52,340 nt of DNA from Chara braunii (Eukaryota > Streptophyta > Charophyceae > Charales > Characeae), in assembly GCA_003427395.1 (NCBI GenBank), contig BFEA01000609.1, forward strand, positions 159,000-211,339, written 5' to 3'. Below the pieces are notes generated by a model, which was not told where the DNA came from, did no database searches, and worked only from the letters and a program-made list of their open reading frames with translations. Position 1 is the first letter of the stretch. Each line of letters begins with the position of its first letter. Shown one piece after another: positions 43,270 to 52,162 of the stretch. A program made the position numbers and the translations under genes.

Positions 43270-43325
43270 GGGTTCAGTCTCCTGATGAGTCGGTGAAACT
43301 CCGACGAAACAGTTTGTCACAGCCC
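43270..43325 (+). ncRNA. Hammerhead-ribozyme-like core
   Basis: CTGATGAG (43,282-43,289), a stem II with five perfect pairs (GTCGG at 43,289-43,293 with CCGAC at 43,301-43,305) and GAAAC (43,306-43,310) match the conserved core in order and spacing. A very short stem III could form in CAGTTTG, followed by TC then the cleavage position before ACAG. An outer stem I may pair GGGTT (43,270-43,274) with AGCCC just after. Pairs next to the core in stem I are poor, so the copy may be degenerate or inactive. Confidence 0.45.
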
Positions 43326-44086
43326 CTCCTTTGTTGTCCTCTTCTCCCTCTCTGCCTACGGTTTACCGTCGGCAGTTCTATTTGACGATATATATATAAA
43401 TTGTCGTATAGTGGAGAGCAATGGAGAGAGACCCATGCTGCTCAAAAGCGATAAATTAATGCTTTTGTATCTTCGTGCTTTTTTTTTTTTTTTAATATCT
43501 ATATATATCGAAAACGTCGCTTTGGTGTCGTATCTTTCCATGTTCTAGGGGGAGATTTTGGGTCCCTCTCTACAAAATCTTGTTAGTGTTGGGGCCATGC
43601 TGCACTGCAGTCTGCTATACAGAAATTCAGGTAGTTTGTGTACTATAGCTCTGTCAGACAATCTGAAATAGTTAAAAAAGGCTGTATCTCACTCCACCTA
43701 CTATCCGCTATACGACTCTCCATTGAGTCTCCAATTTGTGAGTGCACTAGAATACGCCGCGACAGCACTAGAACACTAGAATTATACAACTCGGAGTCGT
43801 CGTAGTCGTGAATTCCTTGAAGGACCCTCCCTCACTGTAACCCTCCCTCCCTCGTCTGTAGAGCACTAGAACACCAGAACATTAGAACACTAGAACACTA
43901 GAACACTAGATATACGAACTCAGGTAGTAGTGTGGTATTGGAGAGCGAGCGGTGTTTCACAAAAAAATCATGTACTCTATCTAGCACACCTCACATCTGC
44001 GGAATTTGGAAGGTCGGTTTTGGATCCTGAGCGGAGCGACGTCAAACTATCCCAAGTCCTATAGCGGACAGGAGTGGAGCGAGCCC
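43326..44086. repeat. Mosaic of small TIR elements and a short tandem repeat
   Basis: A 10-bp tandem repeat (AGAACACTAG, about five units) lies at 43,863-43,910. Opposing ends CTCACTCCACCTACTATCCGC (near 43,687) and GCGGACAGGAGTGGAGCGAG (near 44,062) suggest a TIR element of about 0.4 kb around it. No gene. Confidence 0.45.
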
Positions 44087-44300
44087 TTTTTTTTTTTTTT
44101 TTTTAACTCTTTTTGAATTCTTGAAACGAGGCCGGGGACCTCACAATTCAAGCCGGTGTTATCCCGGCAGCATCAGCCGGTTTATTAGGTTATTCTTGCC
44201 TGCACTCCAGCCGGATACTAATGTAATAGCCTACCCTATCGAAGTCGAGGTCCCAATACCTACTCTTCTAATCCTACATCTTTTTTTTTTTTTTTTGTTT
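44087..44300 (-). repeat. Retroposon-like segment with T tract
   Basis: A T18 run at 44,087-44,104 followed by non-repetitive DNA (GGCCGGGGACCTCACAATTC) and a further T run at 44,281-44,297 look like one or two minus-strand A-tailed retroposon ends. No tRNA-like head recognised. Confidence 0.35.
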
Positions 44301-44349
44301 CCCCGGCTAATGCTAGGGGTGCTGAATCTGCGGATAAAAGCGGGCACCA

Positions 44350-44461
44350 CTACCGTCTTCCCCCGAACATAACGCAACCTAAAAATGAATGTATACAAGG
44401 TATATTTCGGGCCAGATACAGTCAAAATAAGGGTGCGTTGTGTTCGGCATTGAAGACGGTA
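44350..44461. mobile_element. TA-flanked MITE, copy 1
   Basis: Inverted ends TACCGTCTTCCCCCGAACAT and TGTTCGGCATTGAAGACGGTA, with ACGCAACCT/AGGGTGCGT further in. TA on both sides of CCGTCTTC suggests a TA target duplication as in Tc1/mariner (Stowaway-like) elements. Confidence 0.75.
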
Positions 44462-44544
44462 ACACTCCCGAGGAGGCTCCATCTATTGCTGGGAAGCGGC
44501 ACCTGCTGGAAACCGGGTCCAGCGTCCCAGAACATCATAACAAC

Positions 44545-44547
<3 letters not shown>

Positions 44548-44599
<52 letters not shown>
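44548..44599 (+). repeat. Poly-A tract (52 A)
   Basis: Follows a copy of the CACCTGCTGGAAACCGGGTCC motif by some 25 bases; probably a retroposon tail. Confidence 0.8.
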
Positions 44600-44601
<2 letters not shown>

Positions 44602-44754
44602 GTACCAATTGAAAGACATCTCAGAGAGTCTGAATAGTTGTCACTACACACAAAAATTGTAAAACTGTGTGCAGTGTTTGTGTACTTGTAGTATTGTACT
44701 GTACAAAATGCCAAAATGGTGGAAAACGCGTCGTCGCTCCCCACTAACTCTACA

Positions 44755-45052
44755 TTGACCCGGCTTACAGTTAATCCCCTGGAGAGTCAAGCTTATAGGG
44801 TAGTCAATGCTGGCGGGTACAGCAGCACAATCATCTGGAATAGTATAAGGCTTTAAATTCTGATTGTGCAGGGGACGCTGGACCCCTTTTCCAGCAGGTG
44901 CAGCTCTCCAGAGTCTCCACCAATAGATAGATCATGGAGCGGCCGAAAGCTGCTACTACTAGCACGGGCTCTGTTCATATCACCCCTTCAAGTAGACAGC
45001 CACGGCTCATTCAAAAAGAAAAAAGAAAAAAGAAAAAGGGAAAAAAAAGGAA
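44755..45052 (+). mobile_element. Short retroposon (SINE-like), plus-strand copy
   Basis: Runs from about TTACAGTTAATCCCCTGGAG through CAGGGGACGCTGGACCCC, CAGCAGGTGCAGCTCTCC and CCACCAATAGATAG to an A-rich tail (45,013-45,052). The same blocks in the same order are found reversed at 47,316-47,530, also ending in the A-rich tail, which defines a family. No clear Pol III boxes. Confidence 0.6.
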
Positions 45053-45189
45053 AGCTCTACATTGAGCTCCGACTATCCAAGTTTTTTTTTTTTTTTTTTT
45101 GAGCACTATCCTGACGGCGGCGAAAGAAGACTGTGACAGCAGTAGAAGAGAAGAGAGTGAAGAGACTGCTTCACCAGCATTTCCTCTGC

Positions 45190-45300
45190 CTACCGTCTTC
45201 CGCCGAACGTAACGCACCCTAAAAATGAATGTATACGAGTTATACTTCCGACCTGATACAGCCAAAATAAGGGTGCGTTGTGTTCGGGGGAAGACGGTAG
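45190..45300. mobile_element. TA-flanked MITE, copy 2 (111 bp)
   Basis: About 31-base inverted ends: CTACCGTCTTCCGCCGAACG at left and TGTTCGGGGGAAGACGGTAG at right, with ACGCACCCT/AGGGTGCGT inside. Interior AATGAATGTATACGAGTTAT matches copy 1. Confidence 0.85.
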
Positions 45301-45382
45301 ACGAGGGGCGGACTCTACAGAATTCGGTCCCAAATCGTAAGCTCGAAGACACACTGGTTCATCAGTGTTTCTTCCGCCCAGA

Positions 45383-45420
45383 CTACCGTCTTCACCCGAA
45401 TAGAACGACCGGTCATTATA
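45383..45420. mobile_element. TA-flanked MITE, partial copy
   Basis: Only the left end CTACCGTCTTCACCCGAATAG is present. Confidence 0.5.
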
Positions 45421-45674
45421 GATAGATGCATTTGGCCCGCCTGTCAGTCCAGATGCAGCGAATTTACTCGTCGCTGGGTCAATTCCACAACGGCACTCCC
45501 CAACAGAACTACGTAGTACGCACTAAATTTGTAAATCACACCTCTTAACTTTTTTTGTTTTTTTTTTGTTTTTTGTACACCTCTTAACTTGCAGGCAGTT
45601 GAAGAAACAGTGCGAAGTATAATTGACAGTATACCCAGCACCTGGAAGGAGATCTTAAAGGCTCCCCTCGAGGC

Positions 45675-45785
45675 CTACCGTCTTGCCCCGAACACGACGC
45701 ACCCTCATTATGGCTGCACCTGACCGAAAAGATAGATTGCATACATTCATTATCAGGGTGCGTTATGCTCGGGGGAAGACGGTAG
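45675..45785. mobile_element. TA-flanked MITE, copy 3 (111 bp, inverted interior)
   Basis: Ends CTACCGTCTTGCCCCGAACA and TGCTCGGGGGAAGACGGTAG. The interior runs in the opposite orientation to copies 1 and 2 (CATACATTCATT near the right end). Same length as copy 2. Confidence 0.85.
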
Positions 45786-46006
45786 TATGAAGGCAACTGG
45801 GTGAAAGGCAACAATGAGGAGGGGGAGGTTCAAGTATGGAGACTACAACAGTGTCTGGATGACCGGGATACTGTGGCCACGTCATACAGTGTCCAAAATA
45901 ATCCACACAATTCAGACATGGCCCTGCTCACTGATGAGGAAACGGTTAGAAACGGGAAAAAAAAGCGAAAAAAGGAAAAAGGAAACGGTTAGAAAAGCGA
46001 TTCATC

Positions 46007-46089
46007 TAGATTGAATTTCATCTAGATTCATCTAGATTGAATTTCATCTAGATTCATCTAGATTGAATTTCATCTAGATTCATCTAGAC
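46007..46089 (+). repeat. 26-bp tandem repeat, 3.2 units
   Basis: The unit is GATTCATCTAGATTGAATTT plus CATCTA, with identical copies, so it is young. Non-coding. Confidence 0.9.
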
Positions 46090-46767
46090 CATCGTTCAAC
46101 CTCTCCAGATTCTAGTGGTCAAAGTTAGGGGTAGGAAGAAGGGAAGGAAGGGAATTGAAAGGAGAATGTTAAAAAGACAAAGAATATGAGATAGATGAGA
46201 GAAGAATATAGCTTACTTTAAAAAAAAAAAAAAGAAAAAAAAAAGGGAGAATGTTACATACTCATGCCCTCTAGGTATCGAGGATGTGTGCAGGCTGTCT
46301 GCAGAATGTCGTCCCCTACATTGGGGGTGGCTCACGCTCACGGCGGACCCACAGGAGGTCTCACTTTACTACGATTACGGGCCCAAGGTCAGCTACATCG
46401 CTCAAGTATTTAAATTCCTGTTCCACCCCACTGGACTCTGGAGGTCAAGAGCAGATCATGGCAAATGGAAACCCCGGGAGAGAGCCGGTCCGGGGTGAGC
46501 GTCATCTCTACAGCTGCTCTGAAAAATCTGTGGGAAGACCTGAAGGAAGTGCCCTCAGCCAAATTCACTTGCCTTCGGTGGCCACAATCTCACCGAGCTG
46601 TACCTGCATCCAAGTGACTCATTGACAAAAGAATGGACGCAGAAGCTTTGTGAGGCAGATGTAAGAAAAAGAAAGAAACAGCTATAAATAGAAGCTAAAG
46701 AGAATCTGGGACTGGTGGGAGAAGCTATGGAATAAGCAAGCAAGGGTGGGCCCGGGTGCCCATCGGA
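46090..46767. other. No gene seen
   Basis: A purine-rich stretch (46,125-46,255) with A tracts, then DNA without a supported coding region. Confidence 0.35.
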
Positions 46768-47310
46768 TGTGGCGTTCAAACTTCATGCCCTGCTCTCCTT
46801 TCCTTTTGTCTGTCCGGGAGTGACTAAAGCGAAAAAGGGCCCGGAAAGCGGCAAAATGGGGTGTGCCAAGGATTTTTGGAAAATTGAGTGTGGGGTCCAG
46901 TGGGGACACAGACAGAGCTTAATCCCCCCGTGTGGTCTCAGATATGGAGCGACGAGTGGTGAAAAGGGCAAGGACTCAGGAGTCAGGAGGCACACGGGTA
47001 TCTAATCCGAAAAGTATCGCTGGACTTCAATACGAGTGGGGTGGCGTCTCTTCTTGGGTCGAAAGGGGTGGGGAACACACGTCGGATCTCGGTTTCGCAT
47101 GAGGGACTGGCGCCGTTCGTCACAGAGTTCTGAATCCTAATCAGAGGGCCTCAGCCTCACTGCCTTTTGCTTGTATTCCTCTTCACCACGTGTCCGATAG
47201 TTGAACCCTTGGGCTTGATAGCGATCTGTGCGGCGACAATTAAAATCCTGGGTAATTCCCCACCACTGCGGAACTCTGAGTGAGAAGTCCGGAATACCAA
47301 CACTGAGGCA
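46768..47310 (-). mobile_element. LTR fragment F (3' part), minus strand
   Basis: On the minus strand it ends CAGGGCATGAAGTTTGAACGCCACA at 46,768, preceded by the CCAAAAATCCTTGGCACACC block (46,860-46,883) and the LTR ORF tail. It is the terminal part of an LTR of the same superfamily; a SINE-like element abuts on the right. Confidence 0.65.
47002..47250 (-). pseudogene. LTR-embedded ORF fragment, copy F
   Basis: Reads DFNCRRTDRYQAQGFNYRTR, GEEEYKQKAVRLRPSD, one TAG where other copies have a sense codon, DSELCDERRQSLMRNRDPTC and the tail EVQRYFSD with its stop at 47,002. The C-terminus and stop position equal those of copies A, B and E. Confidence 0.6.
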
Positions 47311-47315
47311 GCCGT

Positions 47316-47530
47316 TTTTTTTTCTTTTTCCTTTTTTTGTTGTTGAAAACCAGTGTCCGTGCTAGGAGGGGTTGTAAGAGCACACCCCCCTAGCAAGAGA
47401 CCTGGCTGCTCCAGTCTATTGGTGGGGAGCAGCACCTGCTGCTGCTGGGAAGCGGGTCCAGCGTCCCATTGTGCATCCAAAGTCCTGCCAGCATTGATTG
47501 CCCTGTATCCAGGGGATTAACTGCGCAGGT
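47316..47530 (-). mobile_element. Short retroposon (SINE-like), minus-strand copy
   Basis: A-rich tail on the left (T-rich 47,316-47,340 on plus), then the family blocks in reverse: CTATTGGTGGGGAGCAGCAC, GCGGGTCCAGCGTCCCATTG and CCAGGGGATTAACTG. Same family as 44,755-45,052. Confidence 0.6.
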
Positions 47531-47539
47531 TTGGTGATA

Positions 47540-47787
47540 AGTATGTTTGACAAACAAAAGGCCGGAAGTGATCATTTTTTTGCCTTGTGAACGGTGGATG
47601 TGTGTCTTTCGGCCATGTGAACTGAGCCAGCTGAACCATCGGGACGATGACATTTCAAACCTCCTCGACCACGACCCTTCCCATATAATGAGGGTAGGAC
47701 ACGTGTCTGCCAGTGGGACGTTCGAGAAGTTGCCACCGAGATAGGCGACCATATAACTTTCCTTCTGAATCATGTTGTGACGCCCAA
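47540..47787 (+). mobile_element. LTR fragment G, plus strand, interrupted by LTR E
   Basis: It carries CCTTGTGAACGGTGGATG as in LTR C and, near 47,695-47,775, a coding trace in LTR sense (CQWDVREVATEIGDHITF) homologous to CEWDVREVVAKIGG of LTR B. It stops abruptly where the terminus of LTR E begins at 47,788. Confidence 0.55.
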
Positions 47788-48268
47788 TGTGACGCTCAAA
47801 ACCTCACGCCCTGCTGGCCTGCGCTGCTTCCCGATCGGAGTGTTTCGGTTCGCGGAAGGGCCCCGAGAAGACAGCGAAGATGGGGCGAGCCAAGGATTTT
47901 TGGAAAAATTGCGTGTGGGGACACAGACTGAACTGAGATCCCCTGTGTTGGTCCGACCGTAGTAAGATGGAGGTCCGTCGCCGCGCGGATTTAAGGGAGA
48001 AAAAGGCGTGCGCGGGACTCGCGCCTATGGGAAATTCAATACAAAAAGTATCGCTGAACTTCCCAGCGAGCCGTCGCTCTTCGTTTCGCGTGAAAAGGGG
48101 CGGGTACACACGGTGGTATCCTGTTCACGGATGAGGTCTCGTCGTTGCTCGGTATACAACTCCGAATCTGACGTGGAGGGTTTCAATCGAGCAGCCCTCT
48201 CCTTGTGCTCGTCCTCGCCATGTGTGCGGTAGTGAAAACCCTTGGCCCGGTAACGCTCGAAGCGGCAA
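47788..48268 (-). mobile_element. LTR fragment E, minus strand, split by LTR D
   Basis: The minus strand ends GGGCGTGAGGTTTTGAGCGTCACA at 47,788, with the CCTTGGC block at about 47,890 and the LTR ORF tail. It is cut at 48,268 within the ORF by the start of LTR D; its other part should lie right of the window. Confidence 0.7.
48036..48268 (-). pseudogene. LTR-embedded ORF fragment, copy E
   Basis: From CRFERYRAKGFHYRTHGEDE through RAARLKPSTSDSELYTEQRR; after a one-base shift it ends in the same EVQRYFL-type tail with a stop at 48,036. The 5' half lies beyond LTR D. Confidence 0.6.
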
Positions 48269-50600
48269 TGTGACGAGCTGTCTTCCGTAACCGCGCTACT
48301 TTCTGCGCAACGTTGCTTTGGGGAAATGGGACGGGTCGGAGGGGGGGCAGTGGAAAGATGGGTCGGTCGGGCAAGCTGCATGGATACACTCGTTTCTTTT
48401 TGTTTTTGTGGGAGTCGGTCGGGTCGGTATCGGGAAAGTCCCGCGCCGACGATTGAGTAACCGCGCCTCAGTGAGCACGATGGACAACGGTTGCCATGGC
48501 TTCTTTCTTGTTCTGCTGTGAGCACTAGGAATTTTTGGAGTGATCATCGCGCGGGAATATCATATTTTGAATTTTCAACTGATCCTACGGGCTCGAGGAA
48601 TTGTTTTTGGGCTTTTCGGAATTTCCTTCTGCAATTAGGACTTAGACCAGGAATTTAGGCGCTCTAAATTTTGCTGCGCCACACTTCTCACTTGCGCACA
48701 CTTTGCTGCGTTAGGAACTGAGCTCTGACTGGATCGCACCCTTAATCTTGTGGAACTGCCGCTTTTAGCGGTCGTGATTGTAACTGTATCTTTCTTCTTT
48801 CTTGATTTCCTCATGTTTGCCCGCCTTCTTCTTCTTCTTTGTCTTGCGTGCTTAATACTCTGTTCTAATTGGCCTGAACGCCTGCACGACCGGATCGATG
48901 CGTGGAAAGTGGCTACGTCCCCCACGCCGCGGCCTGACCATGCAGACGTAGGCACTTCCTCTCTTCTCCTTCTGACCACTTGGGCTTAATCCCGTATCTT
49001 TCGCGCAAGCGTGCATGATTTAAATTTCACAAGCGCGATTAGTCTACTCTCTATGAACTTTGGAGTTAGCGTGATCAGTGAGGGTCGGCTAACGAGTCAG
49101 CTTGAAGAGGTGAGTCGACGCGAGAGTTGGGCGATCCGACGAGCTGGTGTCGGGTATGCGGGGTTGACGTGCGGGCCACGACGGACTGTGGCGCACGGGC
49201 GAACCTGGCTTGCATGCTCGAACCAAGCGGGGTGACAACTCTGTGTTGATGCGCGGCGACGGACTGCCCGCATCGGGGAGTGTAGAGCAGCGAGCGAGAG
49301 AGAGAGAGAGCAGCTATGTGTGGGATGAGGTTTCTTCTTCCAATCGTCTGTATAATTTTGATCTCTATTTTAACCGATCTTGTTGTGGCACTTTCGGGCT
49401 TTTTCATTTAAATCGTTTCGAGTTTTCCCTGTCGTTTTTGCCACGTGTGTATGCATCGGATGGATGTGAACCCTCTTCGAGTGATCTTTTCGGATTTTTA
49501 ATCCTGTAACAGTTCTGCAATGCCGGGTCCGATTGAAAACACTGGCTATGGATGTTTGATGTCACTGATGTGTTGGCCCTCGATGCCAGGGCAATTGCCC
49601 TTCTCCTTTCTCTTTGTCGCATGAATGGCATGGATGTGAATGCAATGACTGGATCCCACCTGAAATAGTATGGGTATGATAGTTGCATGCAGGGAGGACA
49701 CAACCGATACACCGACACGAGGAACCCGAGCCTGATCAGCTTCTGCTCATGCGCACGCTCGTGTACGACCGTGATCTCCAGGTAACCGAGTCGCAGCTTA
49801 CGTGCGCGTCGGCATGAGTCGACCTCGATCCTGACTCATTATGAGGATGCGGGAGACCGAGTTCGCTAATCGGATATGGTTGTAAAACCCCCCTCTTGGA
49901 TCACCGATCGTAAGAGCCTGAGGGACCCGGAGTATCACGAATACTGGGAGGGTGAACACCTCAGACGGCAGGGAAACTTGAGAAACCCGGAATTCCCCTG
50001 TCTGACGGAGAACGATCGACTGTGCGTGGGGGACTTTCACTGGGCCATAACTAACGATCCCCGGGGCCCGGACTACCCGGATACTAACAACACTCAGTAT
50101 TACATATCTCCGGGCTTTGTCGTTATTAATACCAGTTTTCCTCTCTTCCATCTCCTCCTCCCATACCATCAGCTCACAGTGGTACCGTGGAATTCCATAG
50201 CTCACTATTGGCCCTGCACACCGTGCGAAGAGTGCCGGCAGCACCAGGCGTATCGGGCTTAGGGATTTATCCGACGAACCCAAGCCGAGGCCGAGCGACG
50301 TCGAGCCGCCGACAGCTGTTCGAACAGCGCGACAGCCATAGCGACCCACCGGTCCACCAGATACAGGACCGACTGCGATGACTGCACTCATATCGGAGGT
50401 AGCCCGGTCTCCCGAAGTCCAATATAACTCGGGACCACCATCTTGCTCAACTACCCCTAAGCTTGCTACCGGAGATCTCAATTATGACTTGGGACTCCAC
50501 CCCCTGTGACCCCCACTTTCCTAAAATCTTTGGCACACCCCTTTCCACACTTCCGGGCCCCCTAACACTCCGAAACAGGAAGTCGCGCTGGGCGTGAGGT
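48269..50600 (+). mobile_element. 5' LTR D of a second Ty3/gypsy element
   Basis: Starts TGTGACGAGCTGTCTTCCGTAACCG, close to the terminus of the minus-strand element's LTR, and ends GGGCGTGAGGT before TGGTATCGGAG. U3 includes a block (near 48,890-48,960) that is homologous, in the matching orientation, to U3 of the first element. The leader GGCCACGACGGACTGTGGCGC ... GCGGGGTGACAAC follows the putative TATA (GATTTAAATTT near 49,014). It carries the LTR ORF and is followed by gag. Confidence 0.75.
49876..50262 (+). CDS. LTR-embedded ORF, copy D
   Basis: An uninterrupted 128-codon frame in LTR D between the promoter and gag: EYWEGEHLRRQGNLRNPEFP, CLTENDRLCVGDFHWAITND, PRGPDYPDTNNTQYYISPGF, VVINTSFPLFHLLLPYHQLT, WNSIAHYWPCTPCEECRQH. 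It matches the frame at 8877-9542 along most of its length. After TAG at 50,260 the frame continues with GFIRRTQAEAERRRA, still similar to GFHYRTRGEDEHREKA of LTR B, so the stop is probably secondary. A CxxCxxC cluster near the end could bind metal. The start codon is not ATG in the track's first codon context; an ATG lies at 49,876. Function unknown. Confidence 0.6.
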   Translation: MVVKPPSWITDRKSLRDPEYHEYWEGEHLRRQGNLRNPEFPCLTENDRLCVGDFHWAITNDPRGPDYPDTNNTQYYISPGFVVINTSFPLFHLLLPYHQLTVVPWNSIAHYWPCTPCEECRQHQAYRA

Positions 50601-50611
50601 TGGTATCGGAG
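50601..50611 (+). other. Primer-binding-site candidate
   Basis: TGGTATCGGAG right after the LTR D end, identical to 8920-8910 on the minus strand and close to the initiator-Met tRNA complement. Confidence 0.55.
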
Positions 50612-50767
50612 TCGACACATGTCAAGACTAAGGATTTACAGGTGGTCTGGCTCCTCTAGTCAACGAATCTGGCGAGTCCTAGACAGGGACGAGCTAGACA
50701 GAGAAACGCGCGGACGCGCGATCCGATAATAACTAGGAGTCGCTCCGCTGGAAGACAGGCGGGTAAT

Positions 50768-50992
50768 ATGAACGCCAATCAGGCGCAAGGTGGGGCGAAC
50801 CAACCAAATTTGGTTCCCCCGCAGCCTCCACGTGCTCGCTACTCAGCCACCCCCACTTATTTATACCTATTTGATCCTGCGCACCACTTGGCAGGAGCAT
50901 GGCTTGCCACGGTCCAAGCGCAACAATATGATAATGATGAAGCCAGGATCAACGTCCCCGCTCGATTGGGCGGAGATGCGCACCATTGGTAG
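50768..50992 (+). pseudogene. gag N-terminus of the second Ty3/gypsy element, truncated
   Basis: From ATG 50,768: a Gln/Pro/Ala-rich start, then YLYLFDPAHHLAGAWLATVQ and INVPARLGGDAHHW, nearly the same as the gag of the minus-strand element. Similarity stops exactly after GGDAHHW, and T-rich DNA begins, so the element is cut by another insertion or a deletion. Confidence 0.75.
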
Positions 50993-51019
50993 CGCTGCGC
51001 TGCCGCCTCCACTTCTTGT

Positions 51020-51300
51020 TTCTTTTTCTACTTTTTTTGTAATTTTTTTTTTTTGCTTTTTTTTTTTTTTAATGAAAGAATCAGAAAGATAGCTTTATTT
51101 CCAAACATGTTTCTGGTAACTTAGATTGAACCCTTGTACTCACTGCAGCCATCACGCCATTTCCTTTTCTCCTTCCTCTTCTTGTTGAAACGGTTTTCAC
51201 CTGTTAGCAATAGCAAATGCAGATCCCAGGGCTTGATCCCTAGTTCTGACCTTACCTGTGTACAGTATCGAGTTGACCCCTGAGTGTTTGAACCCATGAT
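51020..51300 (-). mobile_element. A-tailed retroposon end, minus strand
   Basis: On the minus strand GGAAATAAAGCTATCTTTC holds an AATAAA about 20 bases before two A runs (T runs at 51,043-51,072 on plus). A B-box-like GGGTTCAAACAC occurs near 51,290. It probably interrupted the gag at 50,992. Confidence 0.45.
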
Positions 51301-51369
51301 CTGTGTTTTGTTAGTTGTTGTTTGTATGTCGTAGGACTGTGCAGATGTAGGGATTCTATCTGTAGGTCT

Positions 51370-52162
51370 GTTGAGTAGGGGTCACAGCTCTGTAGAGGTC
51401 GTAGCTATAGGTCTACTGAAAGGTCAAGGTCGTAGCCGCTACAACCCTAAAAGGTGAAGGTTGTAGCTGCTACAGTACCCGAAAGGCCAAGTCCACAGAC
51501 TTCCGGAAGGTCCCGGAAGTGGCCTTTCGGAGTGGGCTCACGTTCAGGCAGAGGCACCTGGTCAAGTAGTGGAGCCAACCTCAGTACGTTGGCAGTGTGA
51601 ATGAAGTGAGTCTGCGGTGCAAACCCATGCAGTCAGCGGTACCGGTCCAGTCAGTCCCAGTCTAGCCCAGCAAGTACCATGCGGGATTGTGTGCACCATG
51701 GGCTGATGGAAACGGCCAGACCAATGAGTTACAGAAGTATAAATCAAGAGGCAGCGCCCAACCATTCATTCATTCCTGCGTGAGCCATGCGGAAGCGCTT
51801 CCATAGCGACTTCTGCGAGGTGGTCTGCAGTGAGCCCGAGGACGAAGTGGGCGAGAAGGAAGTTAGCCATAGCGATAGGGTAGCAGCGGCCATAGCCGCC
51901 ATAGCTGTAGGTGTGTGCGAGTGTATAGAATGTTGCGTGTGGGATATCCAGGGTGATCCGGTGTGTGAACAACAACGTTGTGTGAGTGACGAACAAAGAT
52001 TTGTATAGGTGGTGATGCGCCATAGCCATCTGAAGTGAGATTGTATCTGAACTGTGTTCTTGGTTACCATATCTCTGAGTTTTGAGTGGGCGCTTGTCGC
52101 CAGTTTGCTGCGCAACCTGTTAGCATGCATGTGAAGTGTGAATGGAAGCGAGTCTGATTGCA
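51370..52162 (+). mobile_element. Possible LTR of another element
   Basis: TATAAAT at 51,738 lies upstream of a primer-site-like TGGTATCAGTGC at 52,163. The left limit is not defined. A two-copy repeat (AAAGGT.AAGGT.GTAGC.GCTACA) lies near 51,420-51,475. The small frame 51,787-52,008 is not supported as a gene. Confidence 0.3.

Noticed and set aside
45927-45942. CTGATGAGGAAAC resembling a hammerhead core
   Set aside because: There is no stem II between the two conserved boxes, so it cannot form the fold.
49798-50481. 227-codon minus-strand frame over LTR D
   Set aside because: It is the antisense shadow of the conserved LTR ORF, and no other LTR copy keeps it open.
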